DNA from: Bacteroidota bacterium
Lineage (GTDB): Bacteria; Bacteroidota; Bacteroidia; Sphingobacteriales; Sphingobacteriaceae
Direction: 5' to 3'
DNA length: 41,856 nucleotides
Assembly (NCBI GenBank): GCA_013285685.1
Contig: JABDHD010000024.1
Coordinates: 1 to 41,856 of the forward strand
This document shows, piece after piece, positions 32,001 to 39,259 of this stretch. The notes beneath the pieces are model-generated. The model saw only the letters and a list, made by a program, of their open reading frames with translations, was not told the DNA's origin and did no database searches. The stretch's first letter is position 1. Each line of letters opens with the position of its first letter. Both the position numbers and the translations under genes were made by a program.

Positions 32001-32202
32001 CAAACTTTTCAACCTCTTCGGCGCTTCGGCCCGGCCATTGCGAAATGATAACCACGGTGGTATTGGTAACATCCGGAAAAGCGTCGATACTAATGGTTTT
32101 AAAACTGATATAGCCCGCAACAGCCAGCAGAATGGTAACGAAGAACACGAAAAACCTGTTCCGTAAGGCGAATGCAAGAATATTTTTTATAAACCGGTTC
32201 AT
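29071..32202 (-). CDS. czcA: Heavy-metal efflux RND pump, CzcA family (divalent-cation type)
   Basis: Inner-membrane proton-driven RND transporter of the tripartite metal efflux complex. The 1043-residue protein has the usual 12 transmembrane helices and two large periplasmic loops. In helix 4 it carries DFGIIIDGAVVMVE; D396, D402 and E409 correspond to the proton-relay residues D402, D408 and E415 of C. metallidurans CzcA. This DFG-DGA-E pattern marks the Zn/Co/Cd/Ni branch; Cu/Ag pumps such as CusA lack it. The exact metal is inferred. It is the last gene of the minus-strand order response regulator, kinase, TolC, adaptor, pump, and is separated from the adaptor by a 181-base gap full of inverted repeat. 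Confidence 0.93.
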   Translation of the reverse strand: MNRFIKNILAFALRNRFFVFFVTILLAVAGYISFKTISIDAFPDVTNTTVVIISQWPGRSAEEVEKFVTRPIELAMNPAEKKVSVRSSSLFGLSVITITFDDDVDYPFARTQVNNHIGDADIPDGVSPSIEPPYGPTGEIYRFTLTSNKRSVRDLTTIENWVVDREIKAVPGVADLNSFGGEVKTYQITVDPQKAIQYNVTPLQLYDAVSKSNVNVGGDVIEQAGQAYAVRGIGLLNDIGEIKDVVINNIKGTPIYVKTIGEVTESALPRLGQVGRDRDPDVVEGIVVMRKGGNPSLVIKALKDKIVELNSSILPEDVKIKPFYDRTDLIDYSTDTVLHNMAEGIIFVTVIVFLFMADWRTTLIVSLIIPLSLLFAFICLKVKGMSANLLSMGAIDFGIIIDGAVVMVEGIFVVLDHRAKEIGMANYNKVSKLGMIKRACMVNGKGIFFAKLIIITGLLPIFSFEKVEGKMFSPLAWTLGFALLGAVILTFTFVPALASVLLRKDVRERHNIFVAFVTDKAMLFYSFCFKARKVVFPVAIAALVLSLASFRLLGTEFLPELNEGAIYVRATGPLSISLDESVRLANEMRHIFLSFPEVKQVMSQTGRPNDGTDATGFYNIEFHVDIYPEDQWKSKRTKEELIAAMQDKLKNFPGIDLNFSQPISDNVEEAVSGVKGSIVVKMFGDDYKYIESKEVIIDSILTRVKGIEDLGIMHNMGQPELQIDLNQQKMAQYGVTAADANAVIEMAIGGKAVTQIYEGERKFDLRIRYPEGFRKDEEAIGDLRVPTLDNNTVPLREISAIQKITGISMIYRDHNRRYGAIKFSIRGRDMGSTIREAQDKVNARLNLPKGYTLEWAGDFENQQRATKRLSQVVPISLLIIFFILFILFGNFRDSLLVLNNVPFAIMGGILALLISGVNFNISAGIGFIALFGICVQNGVILITKFKSNVTDLKHHTTWTSFAVSIKDGVADRLRPVVMTAMMAAIGLLPAALSHGIGSEASRPLAIVVIGGLITNTIFNLFVFPIVFFWSYRKRVERGFASGL

Positions 32203-32210
32203 TTGTATTT

Positions 32211-32382
32211 CGGATGTCGGATGTTCGCCCCGATGGCTATCGGGGTCGGATTTATTTATCCGGGTCGAACCCGATCTTCTATCTTTTATTTACACTTTTC
32301 AATTACCTAAATCAGCACTTCGAAATCAAAATCCGACCCCGATAGCCATCGGGGCGAAAATCCGAATTCCGAATTCCGACAA
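32211..32382. repeat. TTCGGAT-type element with a 30-bp perfect inverted repeat and two palindromes
   Basis: 32224-32253 and 32329-32358 are perfect reverse complements over 30 bases (TTCGCCCC...TCGGATTT), separated by 75 bases. Each arm holds its own near-palindrome: CCCCGATGGCTATCGGGG at 32228-32245 and CCCCGATAGCCATCGGGG at 32337-32354. Flanks continue the TTTCGGATGTCGGATG and TCCGAATTCCGAATTCCGAC words. Confidence 0.88.
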
Positions 32383-32383
32383 A

Positions 32384-33484
32384 TCATTCTTTCAACGACT
32401 CAAACAAATACACCTGTCTTGAGGCCACAATACGGTCACCCGGCTTTAAACCCTCACCGATATATGCCCTGTCTTCAACTGTTTTTGCTACTACGATCTG
32501 CTGTATATGAACTTTTGCCTTGCCGTCCACTACTATCACGTAGTTCTTATCATTATCAAAAACAATAGCGTTTGAATTGATGAAGGGAAGGTCCTCGCCC
32601 GACTGCGCTTTTATCAAAATGTTCGCAAACATGCCGGGCTTTAGCAAATTGCCGGGATTGATGATCTTTATCCGTGCATGCATGGACCGGTTATCCGGGT
32701 CCAGCATGTTGTCAATTTTGTCTATTTTGCCGTCAAAAGCCCTGTTCGGGTAGGCAAGGGTCGTTATTTTAACCGGGTCGCCGGTTTGTATCCTGGCGAT
32801 ATCTGATTCATACACATTGGCCAGCACGTAAACAGTGGAAAGATCAGCCACGGTGAATAAATTTTGACCATTGTCCGCCCTTACCTGGGTGTTATTGGTG
32901 AGATTTTTTTCAACCACGTACCCGGATAGCGGCGATTTTACCTCATAGCCGTTATCATTGCTTTTGTTGATGGATATCACGGCGCCTGCCCGTTTACTTT
33001 CGGCCTGGGCCTTTTGATAGTCCGACTGGGCCTGCTCCAGGTCCTTTTGCGACGCAAGGCCGCTTTGGTACATTTCCCGGGTCGATTCAAAAACCCGCTT
33101 TGTATTTCTCACGTCGGCATCGGCCGAAACAAAGTCTTTTGTGTAACCAGCCATTTCGGCACTCTTCAAAATTGCAAGGGTTTGTCCTTTCCGCACCACA
33201 TCGCCCAACTGTACCTTAATGTCTTCAGCTACCCCGCTTACCAACGGAAATATTTTAACCATTTTGGTTTCATCGGGCGCAATGCTGCCGGTTAACGTTA
33301 TTTGCGACCGTGCGCTCGCTTCCTGTACCGTATCTATCAGCAGGCTGTCTAAAAAAGCTTCGGTAATGTGGAAGCCGGTGTCCTTGTCGGTTTGATCAGC
33401 GCGGTGACATCCCTGCATAACAATAGTCGCCGCAAAAAAAACAGCTGCGATAATCGGTATTTTATATTTGGCACACATAGTCAT
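32384..33484 (-). CDS. czcB: RND efflux periplasmic adaptor (membrane-fusion protein), CzcB family
   Basis: A 366-residue adaptor linking the inner-membrane pump and the outer-membrane channel. The N-terminus has a hydrophobic signal and an approximate lipobox VMQGC with a possible lipidated C26. It then shows the beta-barrel and lipoyl halves (GSIAPDETKMVKIFPLVSG, VQLGDVVRKGQTLAIL and SPLSGYVVEKNLTNNTQV) on either side of an alpha-hairpin (about 110-165), and a C-terminal membrane-proximal domain. No His-rich metal-binding N-terminal extension, as found in some CzcB proteins, is visible. It lies downstream of tolC by 11 bases and upstream of the pump across a repeat element. Confidence 0.9.
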   Translation of the reverse strand: MTMCAKYKIPIIAAVFFAATIVMQGCHRADQTDKDTGFHITEAFLDSLLIDTVQEASARSQITLTGSIAPDETKMVKIFPLVSGVAEDIKVQLGDVVRKGQTLAILKSAEMAGYTKDFVSADADVRNTKRVFESTREMYQSGLASQKDLEQAQSDYQKAQAESKRAGAVISINKSNDNGYEVKSPLSGYVVEKNLTNNTQVRADNGQNLFTVADLSTVYVLANVYESDIARIQTGDPVKITTLAYPNRAFDGKIDKIDNMLDPDNRSMHARIKIINPGNLLKPGMFANILIKAQSGEDLPFINSNAIVFDNDKNYVIVVDGKAKVHIQQIVVAKTVEDRAYIGEGLKPGDRIVASRQVYLFESLKE

Positions 33485-33495
33485 TCTTTGTCAGG

Positions 33496-34779
33496 TCAGT
33501 TATTAAAAAAGCCCGTCCCCGTATCGTAATTAAGCTGCTCAAGCGAGGTAACGCGGTTAAGTTCTATCGTATTTAACTGCAGGGTATTAGTTTTGTATGA
33601 ATCGTAAAAGTCAAGGAACTCCAGCAGGCTGATATTTCTTTTTTCGTAGTTGTTAAAAACCTCCTGTATCAGGTGGTTAAAGTCTTGCTTGAATTGCGGG
33701 TCGAAACTGTTGTAAAGCTTCTCGAGCCGCAGGGCCCCCTTGTAATCCGTGGCCACGGCGCTTTCAATTTTATCCTGCTGGCTTTGCAGTTGTACCTGGC
33801 TTTGGTCGATGGCAATCCGGGCTTGCTTGATGTTGCCCTGGTTGCGGTTAAAAAAAGGCAGGTTGAATTCGACACCTGCGCCTAAAAAATTGGTTCCGTA
33901 GCCGCCATACTTATCGTAGTTGAGCGATAACGAAAAATCAGGAATGGCCGTGGCCTTTTGAAGCTCCAGGTTCATATTATTATAATCCAGAGTCGCTTTG
34001 GCCAGTTTAAGGTCGAAGCGATTGGTGTACGCCGAATCAAGCAGCCTTTGATAGGGCACCAGCTCAACGATGCTTTTACCATCGAGATCGTAGGTGTACG
34101 CCGGTTCCACATAAGCAACTGGTTTGGCCTTCACCAGTAGCTTGAATTCGCTCTGTACCGTGTCAATACTTACCTGCAGGTTATTGTACTCAGCCTCTAG
34201 TGTATACAATTGCGATTGTATCCGCAGTACTTCCTTTTCTGCTATATTGCCCTTTGCATACTGTTCCTTAAAAACCGATAATGTTTTCTGCAACGAGCTG
34301 ATCTCATCGCTATACACTTTAGCCGATTGTTCATCGAAGTAAATTGTGTAGAAATCATTCCTGAGCGTAAATTTTAACGTACGCAACAGGTCAAAGAATT
34401 GGTCTTTTGACTGTTCAACCCCGATTTTGGCCAACTGTATGTTTTTATTTCGCTTACCCGCGGTTGTAAAAAGCTGTGAAACACTTACCGATTGATCATT
34501 ATAGGCGGGGCCTTGCGTTACATCATTGGTATGGATGCCGTTGTTAAAATTAAAGTCGGGGTTAGGGAATAAACGGGCCGTGATAATCTGCGCACTGGCA
34601 TTATCAATATTAAATCGCTGGATAATTATTTGCAGGTTGTTTTTTAGAAACTGATCCTCTGCCTGCTTAACCGTTATTTTAATGGTATCGGGCAGAGGGG
34701 GTTGTGCCAGGGCGGATGAAAAAGTAAAAAAAGAACAAATTACCAGTAACAGTAAAGTACGAACAATTTTATAGAACAT
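33496..34779 (-). CDS. czcC: TolC-family outer-membrane efflux channel, CzcC type
   Basis: A 427-residue outer-membrane protein with a Sec signal peptide (cleavage near SSALA-QPP). The body is the repeated alpha-helical coiled pattern of TolC proteins, with conserved NPDF-like RLFPNPDFNFN and FNLPFFNRNQGNI motifs; the second is the classic 'PLFNRNQG' seen in CzcC-type channels. It completes the tripartite pump. It is 11 bases upstream of the adaptor and 74 bases after the kinase gene, all on the same strand. Confidence 0.88.
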   Translation of the reverse strand: MFYKIVRTLLLLVICSFFTFSSALAQPPLPDTIKITVKQAEDQFLKNNLQIIIQRFNIDNASAQIITARLFPNPDFNFNNGIHTNDVTQGPAYNDQSVSVSQLFTTAGKRNKNIQLAKIGVEQSKDQFFDLLRTLKFTLRNDFYTIYFDEQSAKVYSDEISSLQKTLSVFKEQYAKGNIAEKEVLRIQSQLYTLEAEYNNLQVSIDTVQSEFKLLVKAKPVAYVEPAYTYDLDGKSIVELVPYQRLLDSAYTNRFDLKLAKATLDYNNMNLELQKATAIPDFSLSLNYDKYGGYGTNFLGAGVEFNLPFFNRNQGNIKQARIAIDQSQVQLQSQQDKIESAVATDYKGALRLEKLYNSFDPQFKQDFNHLIQEVFNNYEKRNISLLEFLDFYDSYKTNTLQLNTIELNRVTSLEQLNYDTGTGFFNN

Positions 34780-34853
34780 GATTTGTTAATGCAGCAAAAA
34801 TAAAATACCGGTATTAAAGCTGAATTAAAGACAGATTAGAAAGGGATTAGAAA

Positions 34854-36212
34854 TTACCGTGCAAACTGGATGGTTACCGTTGTATTACAATTGGGAACAG
34901 AATTGACACGAATGGAGCCATTGAAAAGGCCAATTATTTTTTGAGTTACATAAAGGCCGATACCATTACCGTTAAATCCCTTTACATTGGTTCCGCGATA
35001 AAACGAAGTGAAAATTTTCTCCAGTTCGTCGGGCATAATGCCTATTCCCTGGTCGGTAATGGCCACAGCAATCCCTTTTTCATGGGCGTTCAATTCGCAT
35101 TTGATCGGTTTATTCGCCGAAAATTTAAAGGCATTGCCTATTATATTATTAAAAGCTATGGTAAGCAGGGGTTTGTTTGCCAGCAACACCAACTTTTCAT
35201 GGTCCTTTGGCAAATGGACAATATTAACAATAAACATGCCTTTACCGGCTTTAGCTGTCCAGTATTCTTCCAGTTCCCATATCAGTTCATCAATTGCAAC
35301 AGGTTTTAAGGCGGGTTGTGTATAGTTCATATCCACATGGGCCAGTTCAAGCAAACTGCCGATGGTTTCATTCAGCCTTTCGGCATCGTTTAGCACCGAT
35401 TGCAGTACTTGCTCGTATTCTGCATGGCTGCGTATTTTGTTCAAGGTTATCTCAATTTCGCCTATAATGGTGGTAATTGGCGTTCTCAGTTCATGCGATG
35501 CATTTATTACAAAGGTTTGCTGCAACTCAAAGGCATTCTCCAAATGTTCAATTACCTGGTTAAAATTGTGCGCAAGCGCGCTTATTTCGTCTTTGCCATT
35601 GCCTTCATCAACGCGCATGTTCAGCGTGCCCGCCCTTACCAGGCGCATTTGCCTGATCACCCTGTCAATGGGTTCGAGCGCTTTTTGCGCAAACCACCTG
35701 CTGGTTATAAAAAGCCCGCTGGTAGCGCTGATCAGCAATATCACCATGCTTTCCACCAGATCCAGCCAGCGCTTGTGCCCTTGTACGTCTTCTGCTGAAA
35801 CCAGTATCACAAAATTTCCCTGGTTATCGTTATAATAAATGCCTACGGTTTGCCGGTCGCCTTCGGCGAACTGCATTTGTTTTCGCTGCCGCACCAAATT
35901 GATTACCGGCGCCGACCAAAACTGGTTTTTGTCCTTGATAAATGACGCTGCGTTTTTATCATCGTAAAAGCGGATCACCTCGTGCGGAATGGGATCCATG
36001 TAGCGCGCTCTTACATGGCTAAGTGAATCGGCCGAGATTTCGTCAGCCTCCAGGTATAACTGGGCGGCCACATTGGCACGATACATCAAATGATCATAAA
36101 AGTCGGATTTTATGAGTGAGCTGAAGATGACGCAGATAACAGCCTCTACAATTAACAGCACAATAGCGCTGATGGCAGTGAAGTAAAGTGAAAGTCTGTT
36201 CTTTATTTTCAT
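34854..36212 (-). CDS. Two-component sensor histidine kinase (CusS/CzcS-like)
   Basis: A 452-residue kinase with two transmembrane helices (about 8-34 and 153-171) flanking a periplasmic sensor of about 120 residues, a HAMP domain (about 172-225), the HisKA dimerisation domain with phosphorylated H240 (INASHELRTPITTI), and the HATPase domain with the N box NNIIGNAFKFS and G boxes DQGIGIMPDELEKIF and GNGIGLYVTQKI. No His/Cys cluster is obvious in the periplasmic part. It lies between the response regulator (upstream, same strand) and tolC, so it probably controls this efflux system. The signal is likely a metal, by context. Confidence 0.92.
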   Translation of the reverse strand: MKIKNRLSLYFTAISAIVLLIVEAVICVIFSSLIKSDFYDHLMYRANVAAQLYLEADEISADSLSHVRARYMDPIPHEVIRFYDDKNAASFIKDKNQFWSAPVINLVRQRKQMQFAEGDRQTVGIYYNDNQGNFVILVSAEDVQGHKRWLDLVESMVILLISATSGLFITSRWFAQKALEPIDRVIRQMRLVRAGTLNMRVDEGNGKDEISALAHNFNQVIEHLENAFELQQTFVINASHELRTPITTIIGEIEITLNKIRSHAEYEQVLQSVLNDAERLNETIGSLLELAHVDMNYTQPALKPVAIDELIWELEEYWTAKAGKGMFIVNIVHLPKDHEKLVLLANKPLLTIAFNNIIGNAFKFSANKPIKCELNAHEKGIAVAITDQGIGIMPDELEKIFTSFYRGTNVKGFNGNGIGLYVTQKIIGLFNGSIRVNSVPNCNTTVTIQFAR

Positions 36213-36254
36213 CTGTTAAAGCCTCGCTGCTATGGGTGTTCGAAACATCATTTC

Positions 36255-36448
36255 CTCTTTCCCGCTTGCGGGAGAGAGGGTGGTCGGGCGCAGTCCCGCA
36301 CGTGCGGGAGGGGAGTAGACACCAACCGACATTACCGCCTCCAGATAACCGGGAGCATTAGCGTGTATGTCCGCCGGGTTGACTCACCCCGACTACTCCG
36401 CCTTCAGGCGGATGGCCGGCGCTCTCTTCGCCTGCGGCGGAAAGAGAG
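36255..36448. repeat. Composite element of four small GC palindromes with inverted arms, between response regulator and kinase
   Basis: The 302-base gap contains TCCCGCTTGCGGGA (36260-36273), TCCCGCACGTGCGGGA (36294-36309), CCGCCTTCAGGCGG (36399-36412) and CGCCTGCGGCG (about 36429). Left arm 36255-36318 (CTCTTTCC-palindrome-GAGAGGG-palindrome-GGAGTAG) and right arm 36393-36448 read on the opposite strand have the same order. The outer 45 bases at each end appear unstructured. The gap separates two genes that are usually adjacent. Confidence 0.8.
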
Positions 36449-36514
36449 TAACTACTTTATCCGCTTAAGTTTCGAAGTTCAGGCCTCGTTACCAAAATGC
36501 AATAATAAGCACAA

Positions 36515-37201
36515 TTATTTGTCGCTTTTTAGGATGTATCCCATGCCAATTGCGGTGTGGATCACCTTATTTTTAAAGCCTTTATCCACCTTGTTTCGCA
36601 AATAGTTTACGTATACATCAATAAAATTGGTGCCGGTATCAAAGTCGATCTTCCAAACCTGTTCTGCAATAAACTCGCGCGACAAAACCTTATTCGGATG
36701 ACGCATAAAAAGTTCCAGCAATGTAAATTCTTTCGCGGTTAATGCAATCAGGCTTCCTGCCCGCTCTGCGATATTGCTCCAGGTATCTAATTTAAGATCC
36801 TCGAAGATTAAAACGTGTTCCTCCTCTGCGCCATTTCCGTTTTGCCTGCGCAATAGCGCCTCGATACGTGCAAGCAGTTCGCTGAAATGAAACGGCTTAA
36901 CCAGGTAATCGTCTGCGCCCGCTTTCAGGCCGGATACTTTATTTTGCACCTGGTCAAGCGCCGAAAGCATCAGGATAGGCGTTTTGTTATCAGTATGCCG
37001 TATGTGCCGGCAAAGGTCGATGCCGTTCATGTCCGGCAGCATCACGTCCAATATCAGCAGATCAAAATCGCTTGTCTGAATCAGCGATTTTGCAAGTCCT
37101 GCATTTTTGGCCTCCTTTACTTTATAGCCGTTTTCTTCAAGCCCTTTGCAAATAAATGCGGCTACCTTTTGCTCGTCCTCCACTAAACAGATATTGCTCA
37201 T
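36515..37201 (-). CDS. OmpR/PhoB-type response regulator (CusR/CzcR-like)
   Basis: A 228-residue regulator with a receiver domain (1-118) and a winged-helix DNA-binding domain (about 128-228). The phosphate-accepting Asp is D52 in LLILDVMLPD, with acidic residues at the N-terminus (VEDE) and a Lys in the YLVKPF motif. The DNA-binding part includes LTAKEFTLLELFMRHP and VYVNYLRNKVD, typical of the OmpR family. The paired kinase lies downstream beyond a 302-base repeat-filled gap, which is unusual for such a pair. Target promoters cannot be read here. Confidence 0.94.
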   Translation of the reverse strand: MSNICLVEDEQKVAAFICKGLEENGYKVKEAKNAGLAKSLIQTSDFDLLILDVMLPDMNGIDLCRHIRHTDNKTPILMLSALDQVQNKVSGLKAGADDYLVKPFHFSELLARIEALLRRQNGNGAEEEHVLIFEDLKLDTWSNIAERAGSLIALTAKEFTLLELFMRHPNKVLSREFIAEQVWKIDFDTGTNFIDVYVNYLRNKVDKGFKNKVIHTAIGMGYILKSDK

Positions 37202-37221
37202 ATGATCAAAGATGGGGTATT

Positions 37222-37290
37222 ATTTCGGAATTTCGATTTCGGATTTATTGATTTCGAACGCCGTCCCGATAGCTATCGGGAGCGGAATTT
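37222..37290. repeat. TTCGGA-type repeat with palindrome TCCCGATAGCTATCGGGA
   Basis: ATTTCGGAATTTCGATTTCGG lies at 37222-37242 and the perfect 18-base palindrome at 37264-37281, followed by GCGGAATTTT. It has the parts of the elements at 12356 and 32211, but only one arm is clear. Confidence 0.7.
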
Positions 37291-37311
37291 TTTGATGGGA
37301 TAACGATTTAT

Positions 37312-38751
37312 TTAACCAAATAGTATTTCGAACACTTCTTCGATGCTGCTTACAACTTTGATATCGATCTTATAACGCGATAGGTCAACCCCTTTTTTGT
37401 CCTGTCCGCCGGAAGGGAGATTGTATTTTGAAATGAATATCTGCTCAAAGCCAAGTTTTTGCGCCTCGGCAATGCGTTGTTCAACACGATTAACAGCCCG
37501 GATTTCGCCGGACAAACCAATCTCCCCCGCAAAGCAGGTTTTAAAGGGAACCGCGATGTCCTGGTGCGATGAAACAATTGCGGCGGCAAGCCCAAGGTCG
37601 ATCGCGGGATCTTCAACGCGGATACCGCCGGTGATATTTAAAAAAACATCTTTGGCGCCGAGATTAAAACCACATCGTTTTTCAAGCACCGCCAGCAGCA
37701 TGCTCATGCGGCGGCTATCAAAGCCCGTGGCTGTACGCTGCGGCGTGCCATATGGCGATGGGCTTACCAAAGCCTGTGTCTCGATCAGCATCGGGCGCAT
37801 TCCTTCTAAGGTAGTTGAAATGGTAATGCCGCTGAGCAATTCATCCCGCTGCGACAATAAAATTTCCGAAGGGTTGGATACTTCGCGCAGGCCCTCGCCC
37901 AGCATTTCGTAAATACCCAGCTCGGAGGCAGAGCCGAAACGGTTTTTTATGGTGCGCAAAATGCGGTAAACATGGTGCTGGTCGCCCTCAAACTGTAAAA
38001 CCGTATCCACCATATGCTCCAGTATCTTCGGCCCGGCTATCATGCCATCCTTGGTGATATGGCCGATCAAAAAGACAGGCGTACCGCTTTCCTTTGCAAA
38101 ACGAAGCAGTTCGGCGGTACACTCCCGCACCTGCGAGACGCTGCCGGGAGTAGACTCGATGTGCGATGAATGCAGAGTTTGGATGGAATCGATCACTACC
38201 AAATCCGGCTCCAGTTCCTCAATCTGTTTAAAAATGTTTTGGGTTGATGTTTCTGTTAAAATATAACAACCTGATCCGGCTTCAGATCTTTGACTGCCAA
38301 CTGCCAACTGCTTACTGCCAACTGGCGCCAGCCGCTCCGCCCGCATCTTCACCTGGTGTTCGCTTTCCTCGCCTGAAACATAAAGCACTTTTATATTGGG
38401 CATTTGCAAAGCCAGTTGCAGCATCAGCGTAGATTTTCCAATACCCGGCTCACCACCAATAAGCACCAGCGAGCCTGCCACAATACCGCCGCCAAGCACG
38501 CGGTTAAATTCATTGTCGGGGGTAAGCAGCCGGTGTTCTTCTTTAAAAGTAATATCGGCTACTTTAACCGGCTTGTTTGCGCGTTGTAAGGTGGTTGACG
38601 CCGTTTTCCAGTTAGGAACAGATGTATTTGCCTTTTCAATAATTTCTTCGGCAAAAGTATTCCATTGCTGGCACGACGGGCATTTACCCAGCCATTTTGC
38701 CGACTCGTAGCCACAGCTTTGACAGAAATATGCGAACCTGGTTTTTGACAC
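37312..38751 (-). CDS. radA: DNA repair protein RadA, with an in-frame repeat insertion
   Basis: Hexameric RecA-like branch-migration helicase. The 479-residue protein has the N-terminal zinc finger (C10, C13, C24, C27), Walker A GGEPGIGKST at 99-108, the KNRFG motif (IKNRFGSASELG), and the C-terminal Lon-like domain. Relatives are usually 455-460 residues. The excess lies between MRAERL and CYILTET, where residues about 142-161 (Ser/Gly/Gln/Ala-rich) are encoded by repeats of CAGTTGGCAGT. Start is GTG at 38751, upstream of which lies the ATGTGCAGAT repeat. Its zinc finger and P-loop are unaffected, so the protein is probably functional. Confidence 0.94.
   Translation of the reverse strand: MSKTRFAYFCQSCGYESAKWLGKCPSCQQWNTFAEEIIEKANTSVPNWKTASTTLQRANKPVKVADITFKEEHRLLTPDNEFNRVLGGGIVAGSLVLIGGEPGIGKSTLMLQLALQMPNIKVLYVSGEESEHQVKMRAERLAPVGSKQLAVGSQRSEAGSGCYILTETSTQNIFKQIEELEPDLVVIDSIQTLHSSHIESTPGSVSQVRECTAELLRFAKESGTPVFLIGHITKDGMIAGPKILEHMVDTVLQFEGDQHHVYRILRTIKNRFGSASELGIYEMLGEGLREVSNPSEILLSQRDELLSGITISTTLEGMRPMLIETQALVSPSPYGTPQRTATGFDSRRMSMLLAVLEKRCGFNLGAKDVFLNITGGIRVEDPAIDLGLAAAIVSSHQDIAVPFKTCFAGEIGLSGEIRAVNRVEQRIAEAQKLGFEQIFISKYNLPSGGQDKKGVDLSRYKIDIKVVSSIEEVFEILFG
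38284..38333. repeat. CAGTTGGCAGT-type degenerate repeat inside radA
   Basis: On the plus strand it reads ACTGCCAACTGCCAACTG, then CTTACTGCCAACTGG, an 8-base unit repeated with variation. On the coding strand the repeated word is CAGTTGGCAGT. It encodes the extra residues of RadA and has the style of the intergenic repeat arms elsewhere in the window. Confidence 0.75.
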
Positions 38752-38757
38752 GGTGTT

Positions 38758-38834
38758 GATGTGCAGATTTCAGATGTGTCCCGCACGTGCGGGACGCAGA
38801 TGAGAAATATGCAGATTGCAAATGTGCGGATTTT
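38758..38834. repeat. ATGTGCAGAT-type repeats with the palindrome TCCCGCACGTGCGGGA
   Basis: GATGTGCAGATTTCAGATGTG (38758-38778), an 18-base palindrome GTCCCGCACGTGCGGGAC (38778-38795), and GCAGATGAGAAATATGCAG...ATGTGCGGATTTT (38796-38834). It fills the gap between the HEPN gene and radA. Its palindrome is the same as the one at 36294-36309; its word recurs inverted at 40206-40264. Confidence 0.8.
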
Positions 38835-38866
38835 ATTGTGATAAGCAAGCGGAAATGCTAAAAATA

Positions 38867-39259
38867 TTAGGAAAATATAATTCTTTCGGTAACCAGGGAC
38901 TTGACCTCAAGCGCTAATCGGTAATAGCTTTCTGCTTCTTCTTTTGAAGGCATCAGGTTGGCGTCAGGGTAGCGTCCGTTCACTGCATAGGCATTGATAT
39001 CCATCGGGTCGATCGTCCCAAAAATTGAATCAAAATTCGAGCATTGGTTTAGCAAAGCTATGATGTCGTGCGTTTTTTGTATATCGAATTCATTGTAAAT
39101 CAAGTATGCCTTTAGGCACTTTTCTATGGCCTGTTGGCAATGAAAACAAGCGTTGTCTAATATCAAAGGTTCAATCTCCAGCAAGCGTTGAGCACTTAGC
39201 AAGTCATGCTCGGCTTTATTCAGCCACGATTCGACGTAGGCTTGAAGCGCCTGGGTCAT
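38867..39259 (-). CDS. HEPN-domain protein (toxin partner of an MNT pair)
   Basis: A 130-residue HEPN protein. The helical pattern NACFHCQQAIEKCLKAYLIY followed by KTHDIIALL is typical of the PF05168-like HEPN family found with minimal nucleotidyltransferases. HEPN toxins are often RNases with an R-x4-6-H motif. I do not see a clean RxxxxxH here, so the ribonuclease role is uncertain. The start overlaps the upstream MNT gene by four bases (ATGA). It lies beside the repeat that precedes radA. Confidence 0.82.
   Translation of the reverse strand: MTQALQAYVESWLNKAEHDLLSAQRLLEIEPLILDNACFHCQQAIEKCLKAYLIYNEFDIQKTHDIIALLNQCSNFDSIFGTIDPMDINAYAVNGRYPDANLMPSKEEAESYYRLALEVKSLVTERIIFS

Noticed and set aside
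11255..37281. CRISPR-like array from the recurring palindromes
   Set aside because: The copies are far apart and in different contexts, with no regular spacers and no cas genes.
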